NCBI RefSeq assembly: GCF_000270245.1
Contig: NC_015635.1
Coordinates: forward strand, 372,001-436,000
Length of the DNA: 64,000 nt
Direction: 5' to 3'
Source: Microlunatus phosphovorus NM-1
GTDB lineage: Bacteria; Actinomycetota; Actinomycetes; Propionibacteriales; Propionibacteriaceae
Made by a program: the position numbers and the translations under genes. The notes beneath the pieces were generated by a model. The model was not told the origin of the DNA. It saw only the letters and a list, made by a program, of their open reading frames with translations, and did no database searches. How positions within the stretch are numbered: position 1 is the stretch's first letter; each line of letters opens with the position of its first letter. Positions 50,744-59,793 of the stretch are shown in pieces.

Positions 50744-53216
50744 ACCGGCGACAGCGAGCAGCGGCGGCCCCGTGGGGTCGTACGAGATCGACCAAGGGGC
50801 CGGCATCGGCAAGGCGCCTTCGCCCTGGACCCCGGCGGGTGCGCCCATCGGCAACCAGCCGCGCCCGGGCGACTCGGACGGCGACGGCCTGTCCGACGTG
50901 TTCGAGCGGCTGATCGGCAGCGACCTCACCAAGGCTGACACCGACGGGGATGGGCTGGCCGACGGATTCGAGGCGTACGTCTCCGGCACCGACCCGCTTT
51001 CGGTCGACACCGATCAGGACGGGACGACTGACGGGTTCGAGATTGGTCAGCAGAGCGATCCGCTGCGGCTCGGGGATGACGGGCCGGAGGTGCCGCGCTG
51101 GACGATCGGCGCCGGCTATCAACGCCACCTGACTCAGGTGCAGGCTCAGAGCCAGGCGCCGCCCGCTCAGGCCGCGCCGCCACCGGTCGATCCCGGTCCG
51201 GCCGTGCCTGCCCCGCAGCCACCGCCGACCACACAAGTGCCGGACCTCAAGGGCGGTCGGGTCACCGCCACCGGCGGCGCGCCGCGACTGGTGGCCTCCC
51301 TGGATGCCGCCGGCCACGGCAACTGGCAGGGTGCGGTCAAGTCCGGCAACCAGTGGTTCCTGGTCGAGGCGGGCCCGAACGACAAGTATCAGATCTTCCA
51401 CCGGCTCGACAGCAACGGCAACGAGATCGACCAGATGAAGGTGTTCGGCGCCGCTCATGCCACCTCGTTCGCCATGGTCGGCAACACGGTGTATGCCACC
51501 TATGACGGCGAGGTCGTCACGTTCCCGTACCAGGGTGGGGCGTCGACCAGCGCCGAGGACCGGCAACCCACCGGTTGGCGTGGACAGATCAGTATCGACC
51601 CGACCCAGCGATTCGCGGTGATCCGGAAGGGCAACCGCTATCGCGCGTACGACCTCGCGACCCATGAGCAGATCGGCCAGGAGGTGGTGACTCCGAAGGG
51701 CCCGCGCCAAGGTTTCTCCATCGTGGGTGACAGTCTCTATGTGCTGTCCGGGAAGACGAATCGCCGGGGTTGGGTCGACTCCTTCTCCTTCACCACGGGC
51801 CAACAGACGGGTACGCAAGACATCACCAGCACCGGCACGGGGCACAAGGAGCCGGAGGGCATGTTCGGCGACCTGATGGGCGTGAAGGAGGCCCGAGGCA
51901 ATGCCCGCCGGCTGAACATCTATCAGCTCGACACCGGAATCGCACCGGCCAGCGCGTACATGCCGGGGGTGCCGTCGCCGGCCTCGGCGGCGAATGGCTT
52001 GACGCCGCCGGTTGGTGGGGTGCCGGGTGCGGGGCTACCTGCTGCTGGGTCTGCTGCCGGATCGACGCCCGTTGTCCCCACCGCAGTCGCCCCGGCCGCC
52101 ACTGACCCGGCCGGCACTGACCCGGTCAGCAGCGCCTCGGTGGCGGCGGATCCGCCGGCTGTGCCAACCCAATCTGCTGGAGGCAGTGACCTCGACAAGG
52201 TGAAGTTCGGCGGCGAGACCGTGGACCGACGGACCGCTTCGATGCTGACCGAGGCTCAGCGGGTGGCGAATCTGAAGGACCCTTCGATCGGCAAGTTCAA
52301 GCTTTCGCAAGGGTGCTTCTGTCACGGGGTTGCTGCCTCGGCCGGCACCCATGACGGCCCCGGCGCCTTCGACATGATGACCTCCGGCTACAGCAGCGAG
52401 CAGAAGGACATCATCGGCATGGCGCTGCGCGAGGTCGGTTTCGCGAGTTGGCGGCGGCTGCCGAGCCAGGGTCCGTGGGGGGAACACTGGCATGGCATCG
52501 CGATCGGCACCAAGGGTCTGCCGAGCATCGCCGCAGGCCAGGTCAAGAGCTACTACGCAGGTCGCGACGGTCTGAAAGGCAACCGTGAGGACGACCAACC
52601 GCGACCGGAGACGATCCGGACCTGGGAGGAGTATCAGCAGGCGAGGGGTCCGCTGGACCAGCCGGCGACCACACCCGTCGTGCCGTCGCAGCCAACTCCC
52701 CAGGCGGGCGGAGACCAGTTCGACATCGACGGTGGGCAGTTGCTCGGCAACGGCGCGCAGGCACTCAATCCCAATGTCGACACCGATCATGACGGACTGA
52801 GCGACGCCTTCGAACGCTTGGCTGGAACCGATGCCACCAAGGCCGATACCGATGGGGACGGTTTGTCGGACTCGTACGAGGTCTTCACCTCGAAGACCGA
52901 TCCGCTGCTCGCCGACAGCGATCTGGACGGCCTCACCGATTCCGCCGAGCTGAGTCTGGGCAGCGATCCCCTTGGTCCAGGCATGGCGGCCGGTGCCCCG
53001 GGCATCGCGGTGAACCCGCTTTATGGTTCGGGTGGGATCGGTTCGGGTGGGATCGGTGCGGACACGGTCGGTGCCAACTCGCTCGGCGCGAATCTCGGGG
53101 CCGACCCGCTCGGGCAAGGGCTGGGCGCTGGTTCGCTGCCCACCGGTGAGGTTGGCGGCGTACCCGATCCCCTCGCTCCCTCGGGCCAAGAACAGTACGA
53201 GTCCCTGGACCCCTGA
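50736..53216 (+). CDS. Calcium-repeat protein with M15-like peptidase domain
   Basis: An 826-residue protein. Thrombospondin-type-3 repeats (DSDGDGLSD type) lie at ~45-110 and ~680-750. A propeller-like beta region at ~170-400 follows a Pro/Gln linker. At ~490-640 is a D-Ala-D-Ala peptidase-like domain with GTHDGPGAFDM (~537-547) and GEHWHGIAIG (~583), giving His, Asp and His ligands expected for zinc in the M15/hedgehog fold. The tail carries NPLYGSGGIG repeats that echo the NPLYNTST repeats of the hydrolase at 14945. No signal peptide is present. The start is coupled to the upstream frameshifted frame. It may be CIS cargo acting on cell wall. Confidence 0.78.
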   Translation: MTEPATASSGGPVGSYEIDQGAGIGKAPSPWTPAGAPIGNQPRPGDSDGDGLSDVFERLIGSDLTKADTDGDGLADGFEAYVSGTDPLSVDTDQDGTTDGFEIGQQSDPLRLGDDGPEVPRWTIGAGYQRHLTQVQAQSQAPPAQAAPPPVDPGPAVPAPQPPPTTQVPDLKGGRVTATGGAPRLVASLDAAGHGNWQGAVKSGNQWFLVEAGPNDKYQIFHRLDSNGNEIDQMKVFGAAHATSFAMVGNTVYATYDGEVVTFPYQGGASTSAEDRQPTGWRGQISIDPTQRFAVIRKGNRYRAYDLATHEQIGQEVVTPKGPRQGFSIVGDSLYVLSGKTNRRGWVDSFSFTTGQQTGTQDITSTGTGHKEPEGMFGDLMGVKEARGNARRLNIYQLDTGIAPASAYMPGVPSPASAANGLTPPVGGVPGAGLPAAGSAAGSTPVVPTAVAPAATDPAGTDPVSSASVAADPPAVPTQSAGGSDLDKVKFGGETVDRRTASMLTEAQRVANLKDPSIGKFKLSQGCFCHGVAASAGTHDGPGAFDMMTSGYSSEQKDIIGMALREVGFASWRRLPSQGPWGEHWHGIAIGTKGLPSIAAGQVKSYYAGRDGLKGNREDDQPRPETIRTWEEYQQARGPLDQPATTPVVPSQPTPQAGGDQFDIDGGQLLGNGAQALNPNVDTDHDGLSDAFERLAGTDATKADTDGDGLSDSYEVFTSKTDPLLADSDLDGLTDSAELSLGSDPLGPGMAAGAPGIAVNPLYGSGGIGSGGIGADTVGANSLGANLGADPLGQGLGAGSLPTGEVGGVPDPLAPSGQEQYESLDP

Positions 53217-53295
53217 GCCGCGTCGACGGAGGACTCGGCTGGACGAGACGTCTGGGAGGTCAGCCGTCGAGACAGGAGTCTGTGGGGGCCACGAA

Positions 53296-53353
53296 TTGAA
53301 AGGTGCGTGGATGTAGTCTCGCGCCGGCGAAGCTACATCTAGGCACCTTTCAA
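53296..53353. repeat. Repeated hairpin element, copy 3
   Basis: A 21-bp inverted repeat with two to three mismatches (53296-53316 and 53333-53353; TTGAAAGGTGCG to GCACCTTTCAA) with a 16-nt loop. It lies between the convergent M15-like gene and the LuxR-type regulator and matches the copies at 18341 and 33241. Confidence 0.8.
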
Positions 53354-53399
53354 CTGGCCCGATGGACCACAGGTTCGCGGCGGTGGGTCCCAAACCGCG

Positions 53400-54020
53400 C
53401 TAGATCAGACCCTCGCGGACCGCGTACGCGACCGCGTGGGTGCGGTTCTTCAGTTGCAGTCGACTCGTCAGATCGTGCAGGACGTTCTTCACCGTGCGTT
53501 CGCTGTAGCACATCCGAGAGGCGATCTCGCTGGTGTCGAGGCCGTCGGCGACCAGGCGTAGCACCTCGGTCTCCCGCGGCGTCAGACCCGTGAACGTGAG
53601 CCCGCGTGGCGCCAGCACCTGGCGCTGGAGACGGCCCACCTGCTCCAGCAGACGACCGAGCAGATCTGGCGGGATCTCACCATCGCCGGAGGCGACCTTG
53701 ATGATGGTCCGCACCATCGTGTCGGCACTGGCGTCGCTGCGCCGCAGCAGTCCCGCGACGCCGGCCTCTGCCGCGGCGACGAGAGCGTTGTCGTCGATGG
53801 TGGTCGCCACCAGCATCAGCCGGGGGTGACCGTCCTTGTGCATCGCCCGCAGCTCTCGGGTAGCGATCTCGTCGACACAATCGGTGATCAGGATCGCTAC
53901 CGCGGACTGGGGCGCGCTGCCGACGATCGTGATCTCCGGCCGTTGCCGCAGTTGAGCGACGACGCCGGCCTGAGAGATCGGATCACGAGCATGTACATAG
54001 GTAGCGACGGCGGTGGACAT
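53400..54020 (-). CDS. LuxR/NarL-family response regulator with degenerate receiver
   Basis: A 206-residue regulator. Residues ~1-125 have the receiver fold, but the phospho-acceptor loop is altered (ILITDCVDE) and the conserved acidic pair is not clear, so it may work without phosphorylation. Residues ~140-206 are a typical LuxR helix-turn-helix (LTPRETEVLRLVADGLDTSEIASRM, core LTPRETEVLRLVADG; then SERTVKNVLHDLTSRLQL). ATG 54020 follows AAGGGGG. It lies 233 bases downstream of the kinase gene on the same strand and closes the CIS locus, so control of CIS genes is a fair inference. Confidence 0.87.
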   Translation of the reverse strand: MSTAVATYVHARDPISQAGVVAQLRQRPEITIVGSAPQSAVAILITDCVDEIATRELRAMHKDGHPRLMLVATTIDDNALVAAAEAGVAGLLRRSDASADTMVRTIIKVASGDGEIPPDLLGRLLEQVGRLQRQVLAPRGLTFTGLTPRETEVLRLVADGLDTSEIASRMCYSERTVKNVLHDLTSRLQLKNRTHAVAYAVREGLI

Positions 54021-54253
54021 CGGTGGAACCCCCTTGGTTGGTACACACGGGAACTACCCGTTGCCCTAACGGTCCACGTTGGCCTCACGATCGGCTCAAC
54101 AGCCGCTCATCGTCCGCTCATCGTCGAAATGGGTGCCGGGCCCAAGCTGATTGATTCGTGCTCCGACCGCGTCTGCTACGCGGGTAGATCGCGGCAAAGA
54201 TGGAAGTCGGGGCTGATATATCACCGGGCCTGGCCGGTGGTGGAGGACGGCGG

Positions 54254-55843
54254 CTATCCGATCACGGCGGACTGGTCGATCTTGAGCGTCCCATCGGAGT
54301 CCACCAGCGTGAATGAACGCCGTTCGCTCGACTTCTTGTTGCCGCTCTTCTCGACGTAGCTGATGGCTGCCTCGACGCTGTTGGGTCCGGTGGCCTTTGC
54401 CGAGGTCACCGTCACCGAGTCGATGGTCTTCCAGAAGTCCTCATAGCTCTTCTTGCCACCGGTCTTGCTCTGGTAGGCCGGCGTGAGCCGCTCCCAGGCA
54501 GCGTCGGTGTCGTCCGGCAGCAGGGCGTAGTAGTCGGTGACCGCCTTCGTCAGCTCGGCCGCGGGTATCTCCGAGGTCGTCGGGGTGGCTGTCGGACTCG
54601 GGGTTTGGGCCGGCGTGCTGACAGCGCTCTGGGTAGGTGCCGTGGTCGACGGCTCGGTCGAGGCCGCACTGCTGACGCTCGTCGCGGGGGCGTCCGAAGA
54701 GGGTTCAGCACTGGGTTGGCCCAACTTGGGCAGCAGTGTCGCGGCTGCGATGATCCCGGCCACCACGACCAGCGCGATGATCGCGATCAGACCCCAGCGG
54801 CGACGCGGCGTGGTGGGCTCGGGGTCAGAGACAGGTGTCGATGACGGCGGCGTCGATGTCGGCAGCGACGTCGCTGGTGACGAGGGGTCATCGGGGGTCG
54901 AGCGGCCTGGCGGCAGCGCGACGGTGGCTGCTGTCGGCACGGTCGGCTCGGCCGGCGGTGGTGCAGGCATCACCCGGGTCGGCGATGCGCCCACTGGAGG
55001 GATCGGCGGCATCGGCTGGCCGCGACCGTCGGCCAGGGCGGACAGCTGTGCCGCGGCATCGGCCATCGACGGCCGGCCGGCGGGGTCAGTGCTCAGCATT
55101 GCCAGCAGCAGCGGAGCCAGGGGCCCCGCCTGTTCCGGTGGCCGCAACTCGCCGGCGGCCACCCGGTAGAGCACGGCGATCGCGTTGCCGTCGTTTCCGA
55201 ACGGCGGCTCACCCTCAACTGCTGCGTACAGCGTCGCGCCGAGGGAGAAGACGTCGGAGGCGTAGGTCGACTCCTCGCCGCGGGCCGATTCCGGCGCCAG
55301 ATAGGCCGGCGTGCCGGTGATCATCCCGGTCATGGTGAGGGTGGTATCCCCGTACGCCCGGGAGATGCCGAAGTCGCAGATACGTGCGGTGCCATCGTCG
55401 CCGATCAGGATGTTGCCGGGCTTGATGTCGCGGTGCACGATGCCCAGCGCATGGGCGGCGGCCAAGGCGGAGGCGACCTGGGCGCCCACTCGGGCGGCCT
55501 CCTGAGGGGCGAGCGAGCCGAGCTCGCGCATCGCCTCACTCAACGGTATCGAGGGCACCAGTTCCATCACGATGCACGGCTTGCCCTCGTGCTCGACGAC
55601 ATCGAACACCGACACCGCGTACGGGTGCTGCAAGCGAGCGCTGATCCGGGCCTCGCGGATCGCCCGCTGGGTGATCACCTCGGTCTCCGCCTCGGTCACG
55701 CCGTGCTGGGTCCGCAACTGCTTGATAGCGATCGAGCGGTTCAGCCGCTCGTCGTGGGCCTCCCACACAACGCCCATCCCGCCGACACCGAGTTGACGCA
55801 CCACCCGGTAGCGGTCAGCGATCATGCTGCCTGGCGCGGTCAT
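54254..55843 (-). CDS. PknB-type Ser/Thr protein kinase, single-pass membrane
   Basis: A 529-residue receptor-like kinase. Residues ~10-270 form the kinase domain: G-loop LGVGGMGVV, VAIK-like AIKQL, catalytic HRDIKPGN, and DFG-type CDFGIS, with APES. A Pro/Thr/Ser linker follows, a membrane helix lies near 350-371 (LIAIIALVVVAGIIAAATLL), and the small extracytoplasmic domain (~430-529) is not made of PASTA repeats. ATG 55843 is fixed by the leader repeat's GAGAGG site. It would sense an external signal and phosphorylate cytoplasmic targets, perhaps the adjacent regulator. Confidence 0.92.
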   Translation of the reverse strand: MTAPGSMIADRYRVVRQLGVGGMGVVWEAHDERLNRSIAIKQLRTQHGVTEAETEVITQRAIREARISARLQHPYAVSVFDVVEHEGKPCIVMELVPSIPLSEAMRELGSLAPQEAARVGAQVASALAAAHALGIVHRDIKPGNILIGDDGTARICDFGISRAYGDTTLTMTGMITGTPAYLAPESARGEESTYASDVFSLGATLYAAVEGEPPFGNDGNAIAVLYRVAAGELRPPEQAGPLAPLLLAMLSTDPAGRPSMADAAAQLSALADGRGQPMPPIPPVGASPTRVMPAPPPAEPTVPTAATVALPPGRSTPDDPSSPATSLPTSTPPSSTPVSDPEPTTPRRRWGLIAIIALVVVAGIIAAATLLPKLGQPSAEPSSDAPATSVSSAASTEPSTTAPTQSAVSTPAQTPSPTATPTTSEIPAAELTKAVTDYYALLPDDTDAAWERLTPAYQSKTGGKKSYEDFWKTIDSVTVTSAKATGPNSVEAAISYVEKSGNKKSSERRSFTLVDSDGTLKIDQSAVIG

Positions 55844-55858
55844 GGGCGGAGCCTCTCG
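55837..55858 (-). repeat. Start-codon leader repeat, short copy in front of the kinase gene
   Basis: Twenty-two bases containing GAGAGG, the spacer GCTCCGCCC and ATGACCG, identical to the 3' ends of the copies at 23294 and 36390. The upstream inverted-repeat part is missing, and a second similar ATGACCG start lies about 20 bases upstream. Confidence 0.65.
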
Positions 55859-55977
55859 AACACGGTCATGAGCGGAGTCCCCCGGGATCATCGATATCTG
55901 GCCAGCACCGAGCGTACTCATCGCAGCGCGCAATCGCTCGGTCGTGTTCACGGTCAGCTCGGTTCGAGCCGGCCGCC

Positions 55978-55983
55978 TAGAAT
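55978..55983 (+). promoter_or_regulatory. -10 element for a leaderless cobN
   Basis: TAGAAT followed by seven bases and the GTG at 55991, with no ribosome-binding site. It matches the arrangement at cobG. Confidence 0.5.
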
Positions 55984-55990
55984 GCCGCCG

Positions 55991-58900
55991 GTGACCCGGA
56001 TCGCCTTGCTCTCCACCTCCGATTCCGACCTGCTGTCGGCGCGCGCCAGCGGCGCTGACTACGGGTACGCCAACCCGGCCAAGACCGCGGCAGAGGACTC
56101 ACGGGCGCTGGCGGAGGGTGCTGACCTGGTCGTCTATCGGTTTCTCGGTTCACCGCAGTCGCTGGGCGGAGACTTCGCACAGATCCGGGCGCTCGGCAGA
56201 CCGGTGGTCGTGCTCGGCGGCGAACAGACCCCGGACGCCGCATTGATGGAGCTGTCCACGGTGCCGATCGGGGTCGCGGCGCAAGCCCACGTGTATCTGG
56301 CCCAGGGTGGCCCGCTCAATCTCACGCAACTGCATGCTTTCTTGTCCGACACCGTCCTGCTCACCGGAGTCGGCTTCGAGCCGCCGGCAGAGCAGGCAGC
56401 CTGGGGCGAGTTGCCCCGCGAAACTCCCGAGCCGCGGCCCGATGGCGCGATCCGTCCGCGGATCGGTGTCCTCTTCTATCGCGCCCAGCACGCGGCCGGG
56501 AACACCGCGTACGTGACCGCGCTCGCCGACGCGATCGACGCCGTCGGCGGTCAGGGTGTGCCGATCTTTGCCAGCTCACTCCGCGACGCACCGAATGCGC
56601 TGATCACTCACCTCGGCACCCTGGACGCGCTGATCACCACCGTGCTGGCCGCCGGCGGCACCCGACCGGCGACCGCTTCGGCCGGTGAGGAAGACGAGGG
56701 CTGGGACGTCCGCGCCCTGGCTGCCCTCGACATCCCCATGCTGCAAGGACTCTGCCTGACCTCCGATCGCACGTGGTGGGCCGGCTCGGACGACGGCATG
56801 TCCCCGCTGGATGTCGCCACCCAGGTCGCGGTGCCGGAGTTCGACGGCCGGATCATCACGGTGCCCTTCTCCTTCAAGGAGCTGGATGCCGACGGGCTGC
56901 CGCACTATGTCCCCGATGCCGAGCGCTGCCGCCGGGTGGCCGAGATCGCGGTCAACCATGCTCGGTTGCGGCATATCCCGCCTGCCGAACGCAAGATCGC
57001 GATCGTGCTGTCGGCGTACCCGACCAAGCACTCCCGGATCGGCAACGCCGTAGGTCTGGACACCCCGGTCTCGCTGATCCGGCTGCTCCGGGCGATGCGT
57101 GCCCAGGGCTATGACCTCGGTTCGCCCGGTGAGATTCCCGGCACCGGTGAGCTGCCCGAGGTCGAGGGTGAGCACCCCGACACCACGGCGGGCAACGCGC
57201 TGATCCATGCGTTGATCGAAGCCGGCGGCCAGGACCCGGAGTGGCTGACCGCCGAGCAGCTGTCCGGGCAGCCGATCCGGATCCCGGCCGCGACCTATCG
57301 TCGCTGGCTGGCCGACCTCCCCGAGGAACTGGTTCAGGAGGTCACCGAGGCCTGGGGTCCGGCGCCGGGCGAACTGTTTGTGGACACCTCGCGCAACAAC
57401 GACGGAGAGATCGTCGCCGCCGCGATCCGGGCCGGCAACATCGTGATCGTGGTCCAGCCGCCGCGCGGCTTCGGGGAGAACCCGATCGCGATCTACCACG
57501 ACCCCGATCTGGCGCCGAGCCACCACTATCTGGCCACCTACCGCTGGATCGAGCGCGAGTTCGGCGCGCACGCGATGGTGCACGTCGGCAAGCACGGCAA
57601 CCTGGAATGGTTGCCGGGCAAGACCCTCGGCATGTCGGCCGCCTGCGGCACCGATGCTGCGGTCGGCTCGTTGCCGCTGATCTATCCCTTCCTGGTCAAC
57701 GATCCGGGTGAGGGTACGCAGGCCAAGCGGCGCGCCCACGCGACCATCGTCGACCACCTGGTGCCGCCGATGGCGCGGGCGGAGTCGTACGGCGACATCT
57801 CTCGACTGGAGCAACTGCTCGACGAGTACGGCAATGTCTCGGTGATGGATCCGGCCAAGGCGCCCGCGCTGCAAGGGGAGATCTGGACCCTCATCCAGTC
57901 CGCACAGCTACACCTCGACCTCGGTCTGGAGGACAGGCCGGAGGACGACGACTTCGACGAGTTCGTCATGCACGTCGACGGCTGGCTGTGCGAGATCAAG
58001 GACGTCCAGATCCGCGACGGTCTGCACATCCTGGGACAGGCGCCCGCGGGCGACGACCTGGTCAACCTGGTGCTCGCCATCCTCCGGGCTGGTCAGGTGT
58101 TCGGCGGCCAGGTGAACGGAGTGCCGGGTCTGCGCGTCTCTCTCGGCCTTGATCACGAGGAGTCGGGCACGGAGCGGGTCGACCAGGTCGAGGCGCAGGC
58201 GCGGTCCCTGGTGGAGGGGCTGGCAGCCGCTGACTGGCAGGTCGCGGCCGTCGAAACCGTGATCGAGGAGGTGCTCGGCGAGCCCAACGCGGGGGTGAGT
58301 GCGGCGCTGACCTTCGCGTGCACGGAGGTGGTGCCGCGGCTGCGGCGTACCAGCGGGGAGATCGACGCGGTGCTGCACGCTCTGGACGGCGGCTACATCC
58401 CGGCCGGGCCGTCGGGTTCGCCGTTGCGCGGGCTGGTCAATGTGTTGCCGACCGGCCGCAACTTCTATTCCGTCGATCCGAAGGCGATCCCGTCGCGGTT
58501 GGCGTACCAGACGGGCCAGGCGATGGCCGACTCGTTGCTGCAACGCTATCTGGACGAGACCGGCGGCTATCCGCAGTCGGTCGGTCTGTCGGTCTGGGGC
58601 ACGTCGGCCATGCGTACCTCCGGCGACGACATCGCCGAGGTGCTCGCGCTGCTCGGCGTGCTTCCCGTCTGGGACGAGATGTCGCGCCGGGTGGTCGATC
58701 TCGAGGTGGTGCCGCTGGCCGAGCTGGGTCGGCCGCGGATCGATGTCACCGTACGGATCTCCGGCTTCTTCCGGGACGCCTTTCCGCACGTCGTCGCGAT
58801 GCTGGACGACGCCGTGCGACTGGTCGCCGACCTGGACGAGTCCGACGAGGACAACTATGTCCGGGCACATACCCGGGCCGACCTGGCCAGCCACGGTGAC

Positions 58901-59638
58901 CAGCGCCGCGCCACCACGCGAGTGTTCGGCTCCAAGCCCGGCTCGTACGGGGCCGGCATCCTGCCCCTGGTCGAGTCCGGCAACTGGCGTGACGACAGCG
59001 ACATCGCCGAGGTCTACACGGCGTGGGGTGGTTTCGCGTACGGGCGGGACCTCGACGGCGTACCGGCTCGGGACGACATGCAGACCAACTACCGGCGGAT
59101 CTCCGTCGCGGCCAAGAACATCGACACCCGCGAGCACGACATCGCCGACTCCGACGATTACTTCCAGTACCACGGCGGCATGATCGCCACCGTCCGGGCA
59201 CTGACCGGCGCCGAGCCGAAGGCGTACGTGGGCGACTCCACCACCCCCGATGCGGTCCGCACCCGGACGCTGAGCGAGGAGACCGCGCGGGTCTTCCGGG
59301 CGCGGGTGGTCAATCCGCGCTGGATCGCGGCGATGCAGCGACATGGCTACAAGGGCGCGTTCGAGCTGGCTGCGACGGTGGACTATCTGTTCGGCTTCGA
59401 TGCCACCGCCGGGGTGGTGCACGACTGGATGTATGAGCAGTTGGCCAGCTCGTATGTGCTGGACAAGCAGAACCAAGACTTCTTGCGGCAGGCCAATCCG
59501 TGGGCGCTGACCGGGATCATCGAGAAGCTGTCGGAGGCAGCGGAGCGAGGTCTGTGGGCCGAGCCGGATCCGGAGACGATGTCCGCGCTGCAGCAGGTCT
59601 ATCTCGATGTCGAGGGCGATCTCGAGGACCGGGGGTGA
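55991..59638 (+). CDS. cobN: Cobaltochelatase subunit CobN
   Basis: A 1215-residue large subunit of the aerobic ATP-dependent cobaltochelatase, which inserts cobalt into hydrogenobyrinic acid a,c-diamide with CobS and CobT. Conserved stretches include LSAYPTKHSRIGNAVGLDTP (core YPTKHSRIGNAVGLD), VQPPRGFGENP, VHVGKHGNLEWLPGK, NDPGEGTQAKRR, and MQTNYRRISVAAKNIDTREHD (core NIDTREHDI). Length and domain content are normal. GTG 55991 is preferred over ATG 55982 because that ATG overlaps the TAGAAT hexamer. It points away from cobG, which lies 50 kb to the left, and is divergent from the kinase gene. No cobS/cobT is in the window. Confidence 0.96.
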   Translation: MTRIALLSTSDSDLLSARASGADYGYANPAKTAAEDSRALAEGADLVVYRFLGSPQSLGGDFAQIRALGRPVVVLGGEQTPDAALMELSTVPIGVAAQAHVYLAQGGPLNLTQLHAFLSDTVLLTGVGFEPPAEQAAWGELPRETPEPRPDGAIRPRIGVLFYRAQHAAGNTAYVTALADAIDAVGGQGVPIFASSLRDAPNALITHLGTLDALITTVLAAGGTRPATASAGEEDEGWDVRALAALDIPMLQGLCLTSDRTWWAGSDDGMSPLDVATQVAVPEFDGRIITVPFSFKELDADGLPHYVPDAERCRRVAEIAVNHARLRHIPPAERKIAIVLSAYPTKHSRIGNAVGLDTPVSLIRLLRAMRAQGYDLGSPGEIPGTGELPEVEGEHPDTTAGNALIHALIEAGGQDPEWLTAEQLSGQPIRIPAATYRRWLADLPEELVQEVTEAWGPAPGELFVDTSRNNDGEIVAAAIRAGNIVIVVQPPRGFGENPIAIYHDPDLAPSHHYLATYRWIEREFGAHAMVHVGKHGNLEWLPGKTLGMSAACGTDAAVGSLPLIYPFLVNDPGEGTQAKRRAHATIVDHLVPPMARAESYGDISRLEQLLDEYGNVSVMDPAKAPALQGEIWTLIQSAQLHLDLGLEDRPEDDDFDEFVMHVDGWLCEIKDVQIRDGLHILGQAPAGDDLVNLVLAILRAGQVFGGQVNGVPGLRVSLGLDHEESGTERVDQVEAQARSLVEGLAAADWQVAAVETVIEEVLGEPNAGVSAALTFACTEVVPRLRRTSGEIDAVLHALDGGYIPAGPSGSPLRGLVNVLPTGRNFYSVDPKAIPSRLAYQTGQAMADSLLQRYLDETGGYPQSVGLSVWGTSAMRTSGDDIAEVLALLGVLPVWDEMSRRVVDLEVVPLAELGRPRIDVTVRISGFFRDAFPHVVAMLDDAVRLVADLDESDEDNYVRAHTRADLASHGDQRRATTRVFGSKPGSYGAGILPLVESGNWRDDSDIAEVYTAWGGFAYGRDLDGVPARDDMQTNYRRISVAAKNIDTREHDIADSDDYFQYHGGMIATVRALTGAEPKAYVGDSTTPDAVRTRTLSEETARVFRARVVNPRWIAAMQRHGYKGAFELAATVDYLFGFDATAGVVHDWMYEQLASSYVLDKQNQDFLRQANPWALTGIIEKLSEAAERGLWAEPDPETMSALQQVYLDVEGDLEDRG

Positions 59639-59651
59639 GCGTGATCTCTGT

Positions 59652-59793
59652 CGCGCTGCGCGCTCCGCGGTCATGGAGCTCCGCGAGTCTCGCTCGTTCG
59701 TCGCGTTTCCGAACGACCGGCTGTGCCGCGGTGCAAAGCTGCGGGGTCGTTCGGAAACACTCCTGCACTCCCGAGAGGCTACGCCCATGACCG
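59652..59793 (+). repeat. Start-codon leader repeat in front of the PNPOx-fold gene
   Basis: CGCGCTCCGCGG, CTCGCTCGTTCGTCGC, an inverted repeat TTTCCGAACGACC (59706-59718) / GGTCGTTCGGAAA (59745-59757), then CTGCACTCCCGAGAGG and the ATG of the next gene. The 3' end differs by one base from the other copies. Confidence 0.75.
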
